From positions 62,001 to 126,000 of the forward strand of contig JAGXSV010000083.1 of the NCBI GenBank assembly GCA_018333605.1: a stretch of 64,000 bases of DNA. Reading direction: 5' to 3'. Both the position numbers and the translations under genes were made by a program. This document shows positions 16,570 to 24,799 of this stretch, piece after piece (position 1 is the stretch's first letter; each line of letters starts with the position of its first letter). This stretch comes from Hydrogenophaga sp. (GTDB lineage: Bacteria; Pseudomonadota; Gammaproteobacteria; Burkholderiales; Burkholderiaceae_C). The notes under the pieces were generated by a model. The model ran no database searches and was not told the DNA's origin. It saw nothing but the letters and a program-made list of their open reading frames with translations.

Positions 16570-17625
16570 ATGAATCCACGCACTGTTATCGCTATCGACA
16601 TCGGCTACGGCAACACCAAGGTTGTCTGGAGCCACGCCCTGGACAAACAAGGCAAGTCTCGCTGGGGAGAACTCTGCTTCCGATCGATCACTCCACCGGT
16701 GGTGGTCGATGAAGAGTCGACCGGAATCGGCAGCCATCCCGACCGCGTGCTTATCGAACTCAATGGCCAGTCCTACTACGCTGGCCCTGCAGCGACCCTG
16801 GGGGTAGAGGCCCGCGCCCTGGACCCGAACTACATCGACACCGACCAACATGAGGTCCTACTTCGGGTTGCCATCCATCTGGCCATGCGCGAGCTGGGAC
16901 GATTCGTCAGCGACATCGACATGCTGGTTCTGGGCCTGCCGGTCAGCGGGTTCGCCAGCCGCGGAGGTCGCCTAAACGAGATCGCGCTCAAGCCACGTTC
17001 GATCCCTGTGCCCAGAAACATGCGCCAAGACGGGCGGACCAACATCACCGTCAAAGCCAAGGAGTGCCTGGTACTCCCGCAACCTTTCGGCGGGCTTCGG
17101 GCTGCTTCCGAAAACGCTGCATCCGATGATCCGATCTTCCAGTCCGGGAAGCTGAGCATGATCATCGATCCGGGCTACCGCACGCTCGATTGGTTCGTGA
17201 GTAACGGCATGTCTCCTGAACTCAAGCTCAGTGGCTCATTCGATGGCGGGGTTTCCAACGTCCTGCGGGAGGTCAGCCAACGAATTGGTTTTGACCATGG
17301 GACAGGAAGCCTGGAGTTCGATCAGGTTGAAGAAGGCCTCCAGCACGGCCAGATCAATCTTGGGTTCAAGGTGATTGACATGAAGCCCTACGAGAAGGTG
17401 GCTTCTGACGTTGCAAGGCGGGAGATCGCTGCCTTCCTTGGACGCATCGACTCCAATCGGACCAAGGTATCGAAAGTGCTGCTCACAGGTGGCGGTGCGA
17501 AGTACTACGAAGCAGCACTGAAGGAGAAATTGCCCGGCTACCAGATCGAGACGATGGCGTCGAGCGTGATGTCCAACGCGAGAGGATTCTGGCTGGCCGG
17601 CTGCGATGCCGTCTCCAATCCCTGA
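16570..17625 (+). CDS. parM: ParM/StbA-family actin-like plasmid segregation ATPase
   Basis: 351 aa from ATG 16570, preceded by TGGAGAAG. Actin-fold motifs are visible: phosphate 1 (VIAIDIGYGNTKVVW), a second phosphate region (SMIIDPGYRTLDWFVSN), and the adenosine motif (KVLLTGGGAKYYEAALKEKL). The protein would polymerise with ATP and push plasmid copies apart via the ParR-iteron complex. It lies 25 bp downstream of the parR-like gene, so one operon is likely, autoregulated at the iterons. Confidence 0.9.
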   Translation: MNPRTVIAIDIGYGNTKVVWSHALDKQGKSRWGELCFRSITPPVVVDEESTGIGSHPDRVLIELNGQSYYAGPAATLGVEARALDPNYIDTDQHEVLLRVAIHLAMRELGRFVSDIDMLVLGLPVSGFASRGGRLNEIALKPRSIPVPRNMRQDGRTNITVKAKECLVLPQPFGGLRAASENAASDDPIFQSGKLSMIIDPGYRTLDWFVSNGMSPELKLSGSFDGGVSNVLREVSQRIGFDHGTGSLEFDQVEEGLQHGQINLGFKVIDMKPYEKVASDVARREIAAFLGRIDSNRTKVSKVLLTGGGAKYYEAALKEKLPGYQIETMASSVMSNARGFWLAGCDAVSNP

Positions 17626-17712
17626 GTCGACTTGACAATCCGAATTTGTGTGTCAACCTGAAGGCATCGAACATGACCCTCAACAATCCAGTTGATCACC
17701 AAAGGAAGCAAG

Positions 17713-18039
17713 ATGAGCAAGACTCACATTCACCTTCACGAAAAGACCGAGACCGAGCGTCTTCTGGAGAATTTCAACCAGGATCACTTTCCGCAAGTAC
17801 CACTGACTCACAAGGGGGTGATCGTGTCATCAGTGGTGCAAGCGCTGATCGGAACGATGCTGGTGAGCTACGTCGCCCCGAAGGGCGTCATCTCATCAAT
17901 CGCGTTTCTCGTTGGCCTCATTCTGATGTTCTTGGGCACCTGTGGGACGCTGATGGCCAGCAAGGACCTGATGAAGCGAGACCAGAGAGAGAAGGCGCTC
18001 GCCGCGAAAGTGACGTCCGAGCGAGGCGCCAGGCACTGA
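17713..18039 (+). CDS. small membrane protein (108 aa)
   Basis: ATG 17713 follows AAAGGAAG. After a charged N-terminus (MSKTHIHLHEKTETERLLEN) there are two hydrophobic segments (IVSSVVQALIGTMLVSYVA and ISSIAFLVGLILMFLGTCGT) and a basic cytosolic tail. No family recognised. It stands between parM and the bactofilin in the same direction. Confidence 0.6.
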   Translation: MSKTHIHLHEKTETERLLENFNQDHFPQVPLTHKGVIVSSVVQALIGTMLVSYVAPKGVISSIAFLVGLILMFLGTCGTLMASKDLMKRDQREKALAAKVTSERGARH

Positions 18040-18110
18040 GCTACAGGCTGCTGGTAGTCCTGGACGTCGTATTTCAGGTCGCTGCAGCGCGGCGGCGGCT
18101 GTATGCCTCA

Positions 18111-18422
18111 ATGAGAGCCTGCGGAGAGGCGCCGGACTCGGCCAACCTGCGCATCCTGGCGATCATTCGGTGGTGGTCCATGAGGTCCACCATAGGATGG
18201 TTGGCAATCGCCCACTCGTTTTTGCTGATGCGGTTGGTGGTGCAAGAGGCCGCCTCGCAGTCTTCTACCGTCTGGTGGCTGACGATTCTCTACACCACGG
18301 GAATCTTCATGGGCACAGCAGCTGGGATCAGGCTCATCCCGCTCACAAACGACGACAAAGTCCAAGCCTACTTGACGGAATACCGCGAGGTCAACGACAT
18401 GGTCGATGGACATATTCATTGA
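18111..18422 (+). CDS. membrane protein (103 aa)
   Basis: From ATG 18111 the protein has helices around GWLAIAHSFLLMRLVVQEAA and VWWLTILYTTGIFMGTAAGI, then a short charged tail. The frame is open further upstream without an ATG or GTG before 18111, so the start is uncertain. It ends inside the first possible codons of the bactofilin gene, which suggests coupling. Confidence 0.5.
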   Translation: MRACGEAPDSANLRILAIIRWWSMRSTIGWLAIAHSFLLMRLVVQEAASQSSTVWWLTILYTTGIFMGTAAGIRLIPLTNDDKVQAYLTEYREVNDMVDGHIH

Positions 18423-18432
18423 CGAGCTGGCA

Positions 18433-18912
18433 ATGGCATTCTTCAAGCTTTTCAACAAACAGAGACGCCCAGAAGTTTTCGATCTGATCACTCGACCAGA
18501 CGAAGTGCTTCAGAGCGGCATGGTGTTTGACGGCGGCACGATCTTCGCAAGCGGCGCGCTCCAAATCGATTCGAGCATGCGCAACGTCAGCGTCGTAGGC
18601 AAGGCTACCCACCCAATATGCATCTCTGCTTTGGGCCGGCTACTCGAATGCAGCATTTCGGGTGGTGACGTCTTGGTTGAAGGCGACTTCGCGGGCGAAA
18701 TAGAGGCGACTGGAGATGTGGAAATCACCAACACGGCCCAGGTTAGAGGCCTGATCAAGTATGGGGGCGAGTTGCACATAGGGCTCTTGGTAGACCGGTC
18801 AGCTCTCAAGTTGCAGCGGATGACGAAAGCGGCAGAGGTGGTTGAACTTCCGCAACCGGCCGCGGACTTGGCGGAAACAACGCCCACTGGATCCCGCGAA
18901 GAGGCTGTGTGA
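18433..18912 (+). CDS. bactofilin-like polymer-forming cytoskeletal protein
   Basis: 159 aa from ATG 18433 (an in-frame ATG 18406 is possible). N-terminal MAFFKLFNKQRRPE, then the right-handed beta-helix repeat core: GGTIFASGALQIDSSMRNVS, ISGGDVLVEGDFAGEIEATG, VEITNTAQVRGLIKYGGELH. This is the bactofilin pattern of repeated G-x-hydrophobic strands. Bactofilins form nucleotide-free filaments that scaffold cell-wall or DNA-segregation machinery. The C-terminal about 40 residues are acidic and probably disordered. The location directly behind parR-parM is notable. Confidence 0.8.
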   Translation: MAFFKLFNKQRRPEVFDLITRPDEVLQSGMVFDGGTIFASGALQIDSSMRNVSVVGKATHPICISALGRLLECSISGGDVLVEGDFAGEIEATGDVEITNTAQVRGLIKYGGELHIGLLVDRSALKLQRMTKAAEVVELPQPAADLAETTPTGSREEAV

Positions 18913-19934
18913 TGAACCACGAGTTGTCCCATCCCCAGGTCACCCTGGTAGCTGCAGCCCGCCTTGAGGCGGCCGCCCGTGCTCGAGGGGCTTCGCGGCG
19001 CTACATCATGGCCAGTTCTGCTGTATCTGAGGCCTATGCTCTCTCCCGCCTGCGGCGCAATACCTGGCGAAATGGAACGCTTCGACGGACGGCAGCCTCT
19101 GTGGTTCTGGCTATCGCCATCGCGTCTATTGTCACTTCCGAGCAGGAGAAGGTCTCCGGATGGATTGCCAGTCAGTGGATAGATGTCGCAACAATTCTTC
19201 AACCGAGTGTGGAGGCTGTTCGATCATGGAATCTGACCAAGCCGACCTCAGATCAACCAGACCACATAGCCAACACGACGAAAGCAGCGAATGAACCACA
19301 GCCTCCCACGGTACTGGGCGCAACTGCGGCCGATGGGAGTGGATATGACGCGCAGGACCATCAGGGTGCGAGTGATGGAAGTCCCGTTGCAGAGTTGATC
19401 CCGATCAGCGAGCCTGCACTTATGCCCTCACCTATCCCGGGTGCACCACTGGACGATCTGATTGCATCCCAGCCCAGACATCCGCCGACCTTGGGACCAG
19501 TGAAGCTCATTGAGGAAGGTCATGCCTCCCGAAAAGAGACTGCGTCGTTGGCCGCAGACGGAACGCAAGACGAGCAGGAGAAAGCTGTCTCGAACGAGCT
19601 GAGAGCCGCTATCGATGAAGCGCGCTCGCGGCGCTCTGGTTCACCACGCGAAGCTCCAGCACCTCGCAAAGTCACTACGGGTGGTGTTGACGTTCAATTG
19701 CGCAAAAGGGCAACGGCGCAGCCCGCCAAAGTGGATACAGTCACCACGAAACCTGCCTCTCACGCCGATGAGGCCGTCTCGGAAACGCCATTTTCTGTGG
19801 TGAGTACCATCCCAGGTGGGCTGCTAATACGGGTTGGGAGCGAGGTCAAGCCTGTGCGGATCGGCGAACGGCTCCCAGATGGGACGCGATTGAAGCAGGT
19901 CGACGAGTCCGGACGCAACCACTTGTTCGAATAG
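18912..19934 (+). CDS. single-pass membrane protein with PilP-like C-terminal domain (hypothetical)
   Basis: 340 aa. The start overlaps the bactofilin stop (TGATG). Residues about 60-75 form one transmembrane helix (TAASVVLAIAIASIVTS). A long Pro/Ser/Ala-rich, probably periplasmic, region follows. The last about 45 residues (FSVVSTIPGGLLIRVGSEVK and PVRIGERLPDGTRLKQ) form a small beta domain like those in PilP/TrbG-type pilus or secretion factors. It may link the cytosolic bactofilin/ParM module to the envelope; function unknown. Confidence 0.6.
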   Translation: MNHELSHPQVTLVAAARLEAAARARGASRRYIMASSAVSEAYALSRLRRNTWRNGTLRRTAASVVLAIAIASIVTSEQEKVSGWIASQWIDVATILQPSVEAVRSWNLTKPTSDQPDHIANTTKAANEPQPPTVLGATAADGSGYDAQDHQGASDGSPVAELIPISEPALMPSPIPGAPLDDLIASQPRHPPTLGPVKLIEEGHASRKETASLAADGTQDEQEKAVSNELRAAIDEARSRRSGSPREAPAPRKVTTGGVDVQLRKRATAQPAKVDTVTTKPASHADEAVSETPFSVVSTIPGGLLIRVGSEVKPVRIGERLPDGTRLKQVDESGRNHLFE

Positions 19935-19998
19935 ACGGGCAATCAGTGCGCGGTCGCTTGTCCACTAACATCACGGGCGTACTTTTCGTCAGGGGTAA

Positions 19999-20232
19999 AT
20001 GATGTCGATTCTCAGACTGGTTGTTTCCGTGGCGCTGGCCAGCGCTACGCTTGCTGGATGCGACAACGGCATCTCAGAGCAGGTCAAGCAAAAGGAAGAG
20101 GCTGAGGCCAAGAAGGAACAGAGCAGGCAGGAGGCTTTGGCGGCCTCGCGACGAGCAAACGCCAAAGATGCCGAGCTGTTGAAGGGTTTGGGAGCTGCAC
20201 TGGAGGCGCAACGCGCTAACGACGGAAAGTGA
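19999..20232 (+). CDS. small lipoprotein (77 aa)
   Basis: Signal sequence MMSILRLVVSVALASATLAG ending in the lipobox LAGC, then a short highly charged helix (VKQKEEAEAKKEQSRQEALA). Starts at 19999 or 20002 follow a GGGGTAA. Such Lpp-like helices tether or span the envelope; in conjugative elements they are sometimes entry-exclusion or VirB7-like proteins. Role not assigned. Confidence 0.65.
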   Translation: MMSILRLVVSVALASATLAGCDNGISEQVKQKEEAEAKKEQSRQEALAASRRANAKDAELLKGLGAALEAQRANDGK

Positions 20233-20373
20233 GCCGACGAGGCATGATTGCCGCCGGCGCTCATGCTGCTGTCACTTCTACCGGTTTCGAACTTGAATTT
20301 CGAAACTCCTGTGATATCTTGGTTTTCAAGGGCCAAGTGATGGTCCGAAGATCAACCTCACAAGGAGAATTCG

Positions 20374-20898
20374 ATGAACAACAAATTCAAGTCGCTCGCA
20401 GCGGTATCAGCCCTGGTGTTTCTCTCGGCCTGTGGTGGTGGCGGCGGTGATGCTGCTCCAGCAGGGCCTGGAGATCCGGCCGATGTGCCGCTGGCCCAGG
20501 CGCCGGCGCTGGTACAACAGTACGCCGCACTCTTCAACAACGCCCGAGCACAGTCCAGGACGTGCGGCACCGTGCAGGCGCCTGCGGTTGCGCCGCTGAC
20601 CAAGTGGAATGCCAAGATGCAACAGGCGGCCCAGAAGCACGCCGATGACATGGCAACCAACAGGTTCTATTCACACACCGGGAGTGACGGATCGGACGTC
20701 AACGCGAGAAACCTCGCGGTCGGCTATCAAGGTACAGCGGTCGCAGAGAACCTGATGAGGGGCACTGGAAGCCCGCAGGCCATCGTGCAGGCATGGATGA
20801 ACAGTCCTGGTCACTGCCTTGGCATCATGGCTGGCTTGGCCCAAAGCGTGGCCATCGCCAACAACGGGGTCTACACGGTCATGGTGTTTGGTGACTGA
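20374..20898 (+). CDS. CAP/SCP-domain lipoprotein
   Basis: 174 aa. Lipobox LSAC at residues about 17-20 followed by a Gly-rich linker. The CAP domain is seen in YAALFNNARAQSRTCGT, PLTKWNAKMQQAAQKHADDM, NRFYSHTGSDGSDVNARN, VAENLMRGTGSPQAIVQAWM and NSPGHCLGIM. CAP catalytic-like His and Glu residues (KHADD, SHTG, AENL, SPGHC) are conserved. Bacterial CAP proteins are secreted and mostly uncharacterised. AAGGAG precedes the ATG, and a strong terminator follows. Confidence 0.9.
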   Translation: MNNKFKSLAAVSALVFLSACGGGGGDAAPAGPGDPADVPLAQAPALVQQYAALFNNARAQSRTCGTVQAPAVAPLTKWNAKMQQAAQKHADDMATNRFYSHTGSDGSDVNARNLAVGYQGTAVAENLMRGTGSPQAIVQAWMNSPGHCLGIMAGLAQSVAIANNGVYTVMVFGD

Positions 20899-20926
20899 CA
20901 ACCAACAAGGTTACGAACTGGAAAGC

Positions 20927-20952
20927 AAAAAGCCCCTTAGCAGGGGCTTTTT
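20927..20952 (+). terminator. Rho-independent terminator after the CAP gene
   Basis: Stem AAGCCCC-TTAG-CAGGGGCTT followed by a T-run, with an A-run on the other side. It can therefore terminate the rightward CAP gene and probably also the leftward pilus operon that ends at 20974. Confidence 0.9.
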
Positions 20953-20973
20953 CATGGAAAGAAGAGAAGCACT

Positions 20974-22260
20974 TCAACCGCCAGGCTCTGCTGCCCAGCA
21001 CGCACGTCGGAGAACCACATACGATCCACCCTGACAGCTCAGCTCAATCCACCCGCCGCGATACAGCGATAGGGACGGCGCCGATATGGAGGATGGGTTG
21101 ATGGTCCCCCTCCAGCCTTCTGCCCGGACACCAGTCGTCGCATAGCAAGTGGTGGAAGCATTCTCACCACACGCAGGACAGGGGTCTACCCAGGAAATTG
21201 ATTGACTTGTGCATCCATCCAACGGATCGAGAGTTCCTCCGCCACCACCTCCTGTTCCTCCAGACACAGAGGTCCAACTTGCCGTAGCCGTAGCCGTCCC
21301 TCCCGGGCCGGTAGCGGTGAAAGTACAGTTCGCAGTCCCTGGACTGCCTGGGACATTGTGGTTGGATCGGACGGTACCAGTGGCGCGACTCGTGTTTGAG
21401 TTCGTCCACCGACCGGTGCATGACCACTGAAGACTCGTTGCATTGGTGGTCCGAGTTTCAAGCTCGACTCTGCCGCCAGCCGTTGGCCGCGTAGGATCGA
21501 ACGTTGCTCGCACGGTCGGGGCCGGTGGAGGATTCTGGGCAACAAACGAGGCAGTGGCCGAAGCGCTGCCGCGTGCATTGGTCGCGGTCAACGTGCAGCT
21601 CGTTGTGCCAGCGTTGAGCACGGCTTGCGGAGCGAAACTGTGCGTTGAATCAGCGTAGGCATCCAGGTTCGTAAGGTTGAAGGGAGAGTACCCGAAGTTT
21701 GCACCAGTGCAGGTCATGCGCAGTTGCTCGGCATGTGGGCTGCTGATGGCCAGCACGACGTTCTGCCCCACCTGCACAGAGGTACCAGTCGCCTGTCCGT
21801 TGAAGGTTGCAGAGACGCTGGGAGGCATTGGGCATCGGCCGCCGATTGGCGGCAGTCCGGTGTTGACGCAGCGCAGGTCGTCTGGGTCCCTGACAGGGTT
21901 GGCGCTTGGGGTTCCGTTCGGGTCACCACGAGGCTCTCGCCGGCTGAAGGGCACAACCGTGCAATTCCATGAGCCTGGCAAAGCCGCGTCTGTCAGGCAA
22001 TAGGGTGGCGGCCCGCACCAGAACTGGGCCGACTGGCCAGGTTCATCAGACGAGGTGATTCTCTGGAGGCCCCCAGGAACATTGCACCCCTCGATAGGTT
22101 TGAGGGTCCTGAGATCTTGCATTCCATGCCGACCAGGGTCATACCACCAACCACCCCCAGGTTGGTTCACTTGGGCCGCCGCCCAGATTGGGATGGAAAG
22201 CAGTCCTGCTACGACAGATAGGACGAGGCCCGCCCTGGCCAGACTTACTTTGAGATTCAC
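20974..22260 (-). CDS. large secreted Ig-like repeat protein downstream of pilV
   Basis: 428 aa. Signal peptide (ARAGLVLSVVAGLLSIPIWA, then AAAQ). A Cys-containing N-terminal domain is followed by at least two Ig-like repeats (VSATFNGQATGTSVQVGQNV; VRATFDPTRPTAGGRVELET) with TSCTLTATNARGSASATASF and ANCTFTATGPGGTATATAS. Then comes a poly-Gly linker (GGTGGGGGGT) and a Cys-rich C-terminal domain. It is Thr/Ser/Asn-rich and exported. As the last gene of the thin-pilus operon, 41 bp after pilV, it could be a pilus-tip adhesin or surface protein. Confidence 0.75.
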   Translation of the reverse strand: MNLKVSLARAGLVLSVVAGLLSIPIWAAAQVNQPGGGWWYDPGRHGMQDLRTLKPIEGCNVPGGLQRITSSDEPGQSAQFWCGPPPYCLTDAALPGSWNCTVVPFSRREPRGDPNGTPSANPVRDPDDLRCVNTGLPPIGGRCPMPPSVSATFNGQATGTSVQVGQNVVLAISSPHAEQLRMTCTGANFGYSPFNLTNLDAYADSTHSFAPQAVLNAGTTSCTLTATNARGSASATASFVAQNPPPAPTVRATFDPTRPTAGGRVELETRTTNATSLQWSCTGRWTNSNTSRATGTVRSNHNVPGSPGTANCTFTATGPGGTATATASWTSVSGGTGGGGGGTLDPLDGCTSQSISWVDPCPACGENASTTCYATTGVRAEGWRGTINPSSISAPSLSLYRGGWIELSCQGGSYVVLRRACWAAEPGG

Positions 22261-22301
22261 GATATTTCTCCTTTGGAAAAGCGCAGTGAACTGACGCCAG
22301 G

Positions 22302-23576
22302 TCAGACACGCTGGCAGCTTGTCAAGATGAGGGCAAGGGCACTGTTGCCGGCGACAGAGATACCATCAGACCCCGTGATGCTCACCTGCCAGGCAGCGTT
22401 GATGGATGCCTGGAAGGACCCGGTGTTGTTCCCAGGGTTGTTGATGCCGATGATGTTCGAAGCGGAGACGGCTGCGACCACAGCAGCAGGCTGATGTCCT
22501 ACAGGGCATGTCGGCGTTGGCACAACGGATCCATGCTGATAGTAGGAGGCGTTCAGCACTCCCCTGCCCTCCTGTCGCACCCACATGCCATCCGAGCACG
22601 TGAGGTGAATTCCAGTCACTTCGTCCAGCGCAAATACATCCTCCGTTCCGCCCACACACGACGCTCCCTCGGAGGCGTACGTCAATCCTGTCAGTGGCGC
22701 GAACACAGTGCCGTTGCACTGAAAGAGAAGCGCGTTGCCGTTGAGCACCCCTTGCACGATCAGGCCAGTCTCATCCACGGTGCAAGCATCACCGTTATTC
22801 ACGGTACGTTGGATGTTCACACCGCCAGCAACAGACACGTTGTTCTGGAACTGGGGATCGCGGGTATCTCGTACACGCAAAAAATTGCCGAACCCAGCAG
22901 ATCCGAAGCCAAACCGCGAGCAAACCACTCCGGCAGGCTGACCTGCGATCGGGTTGTCGACCTCCCAGGCGCCCCCGAAGCCGAAAACAGTGGAGCCATC
23001 TTCGAGCACGCTGGCCCCTCCATTCGCACCGAGGCGGTCCAACATCTTCCCAATGGCGTAGCTGTCCATTGTTTCCCCTGGACGGCGGGGATCGGCTACT
23101 GGTTGATCGAAGCAGATCAACCCCGTAATGTTGCACTCGACCCCGTTCGGTGATGCCTCGCAACCAGCTGGGACGCGTTGAATGCCGATGTTGTATCCGC
23201 CATCGGAGAGGGTCTTGTAGAAAGGCGTTTCACTCGCGTTGTTCAAGCCAAGCGCCATGGCGTTCAGTTGGGCGACCGTAGGGCTCAAAGCCTCACCGAG
23301 GCCTGCGCCGAACGCCAAAGTGACTCCATTTCGAGTAATGGGCTGCCCGGCCTGATAGTCCGAGTAATGCTCCATCAAGAGCGTTTCGGCCGCATTGCGA
23401 ATCAACTCCATCACGCTGGCTTGATTCTCAGCACGGCGGCCGTCTTCAAACTTCCAGTACTGGCTCAAGCCGAAGGCTACAGCGGCGGAGAAGACAACAA
23501 GTGCAAGGCCCACCTCGATGACGCCAACGCCTCTCTGGCTTCTACGCAAAGAAGATGGGATTGAGATCTTTTTCAT
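22302..23576 (-). CDS. pilV: PilV-type minor pilin/tip adhesin
   Basis: 424 aa. The prepilin signature RSQRGVGVIEVGLALVVFSA has a Gly cleavage site and Glu at position +5. The long C-terminal part contains PilV-like blocks (MELIRNAAETLLMEHY, FGFGGAWEVDN, NNVSVAGGVNIQRTVNNGDA, TCSDGMWVRQEG). In R64-type pili PilV sits at the tip and selects recipients through a variable C-terminus swapped by a shufflon. I see no shufflon recombinase or repeated sfx-like sites here, so the C-terminus appears fixed. Confidence 0.85.
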   Translation of the reverse strand: MKKISIPSSLRRSQRGVGVIEVGLALVVFSAAVAFGLSQYWKFEDGRRAENQASVMELIRNAAETLLMEHYSDYQAGQPITRNGVTLAFGAGLGEALSPTVAQLNAMALGLNNASETPFYKTLSDGGYNIGIQRVPAGCEASPNGVECNITGLICFDQPVADPRRPGETMDSYAIGKMLDRLGANGGASVLEDGSTVFGFGGAWEVDNPIAGQPAGVVCSRFGFGSAGFGNFLRVRDTRDPQFQNNVSVAGGVNIQRTVNNGDACTVDETGLIVQGVLNGNALLFQCNGTVFAPLTGLTYASEGASCVGGTEDVFALDEVTGIHLTCSDGMWVRQEGRGVLNASYYQHGSVVPTPTCPVGHQPAAVVAAVSASNIIGINNPGNNTGSFQASINAAWQVSITGSDGISVAGNSALALILTSCQRV

Positions 23577-23615
23577 CGGCATCTTTTGATGGGGCTGGAA
23601 GGGACGCGGGGCCGA

Positions 23616-24086
23616 TCACCGAACGATGTTCAGGATGAAGCTTTCGGAATTCGACTCACCCGTGGCCAGCCGAACTGACGACGTCACTCGGAACGGGCCC
23701 TCCGCCTTGGTCGATCCAGCGTCGGCAACGACGACGGTTGTGCGACATTCGACGGTCACGATGCTCTTGTCCGAGTCAGGGATGCTCCGTGTCCGCCGAT
23801 CTGCTGTGGCACACGATGTATCACCAACGGACACGGCACCCTTGGCCGCACCCAGAGGCTCGACCTGCCAGGCCATCGATGTGATGTCCGCGCCAAAGGC
23901 CTCGGCGACTGCCGCCACTTCCTGGCGAACGCCTTGCTTGGCAAACGCCTCGCCGGACTGGGATAGCGTGTGCACACGCAAAGCGGTTGGTGTCGAATCA
24001 GATCCGCCTCCACCGCATGCACCAAGAGCGGCCAACACCGCGGAGGCGCAAAGGGCGGAGATCGTACGCTTGCCAAAGGTGATCAT
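23616..24086 (-). CDS. lipoprotein between pilS and pilV (156 aa)
   Basis: N-terminal signal SALCASAVLAALGACGGGGS with a LGAC lipobox and Gly linker. The rest is a beta-rich domain with two Cys (DTSCATADRRTRSIP, VTVECRTTVVVADAG). It is not part of the standard R64 order. Probably an outer-membrane lipoprotein connected with pilus assembly or surface exclusion, inferred from position only. Confidence 0.65.
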   Translation of the reverse strand: MITFGKRTISALCASAVLAALGACGGGGSDSTPTALRVHTLSQSGEAFAKQGVRQEVAAVAEAFGADITSMAWQVEPLGAAKGAVSVGDTSCATADRRTRSIPDSDKSIVTVECRTTVVVADAGSTKAEGPFRVTSSVRLATGESNSESFILNIVR

Positions 24087-24167
24087 GATGTTCCTTTAGT
24101 GGTGGGGAACTGGCCAAGCCGTTCCGAAAAGCTTGGCCAGCTGGAGATTGCTCGGGATGCAGGTTGA

Positions 24168-24770
24168 TCAGAAGCGGCCGACAGACAGGACGATGTCCAC
24201 AGGCGCGTCCGCATCACAGGCATCTTCCAGTGCAGCCAGGTCAAGCAGGGCACCGTTGGCTTTGACCTCAGCACCAGCCACCGTGATCACACGAAACTCG
24301 CTTTGGACGCCGGTCACAATGTCCGAACACTGGTTCGTAGGGACTGCAGGCCAGGTGATTTCCAGCACATCGTTGGTACCGGTGAGGTCAGCGGGCTCGA
24401 TGGTGATCACGCCACCGAATCGGTTGTTCGCCTCATCGGTACCCGGCACGCGCAGGTGAGCAGGGACCACCCCCCCACGAACAGCGATGTCGGTGGTCAC
24501 GTCGCCATACCGGCCGGTCGTGCCGTACTTGGCGTTGGCATTGGAGGCCACGAAGGTGATCTCCGAGATGTTGTTGTTCACCGAGTTCTTGCGCTGCGAG
24601 TCGCGGTAGAACAGAACAGCCACGGCGACCAGCACAGCAATGACGAGCAGGGCCAGGCCGAGCTCGATCGTCAGCCAGCCCTTCTGCTTGATGCCGCGGG
24701 CGGTCTTCAGCTGGTTGGGCATGCGGCGGAGTTGGACGACCTTGCTGCGGTGGATTTCGAAAGCGTTCAT
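24168..24770 (-). CDS. pilS: PilS-type major pilin (type IVb prepilin)
   Basis: 200 aa. The long leader (about 31 residues) ends KQKG, followed by WLTIELGLALLVIAVLVAVA with Glu at +5, the hallmark of type IV prepilins. The globular part has two Cys (NQCSDIV, LEDACDADAP) for the C-terminal disulfide loop. It is the thin-pilus subunit. Cleavage needs a prepilin peptidase, which is not encoded in this window. The start may be the internal Met at residue 17. Confidence 0.85.
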   Translation of the reverse strand: MNAFEIHRSKVVQLRRMPNQLKTARGIKQKGWLTIELGLALLVIAVLVAVAVLFYRDSQRKNSVNNNISEITFVASNANAKYGTTGRYGDVTTDIAVRGGVVPAHLRVPGTDEANNRFGGVITIEPADLTGTNDVLEITWPAVPTNQCSDIVTGVQSEFRVITVAGAEVKANGALLDLAALEDACDADAPVDIVLSVGRF

Positions 24771-24799
24771 GATGAGCTCCTTAGAGAAAACGTTGATGA

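Noticed and set aside
20974-24770. Shufflon-type inverted repeats in or after pilV
   Set aside because: I looked for repeated 19-bp sfx-like sites and inverted C-terminal cassettes and found none; the downstream gene has its own signal peptide.
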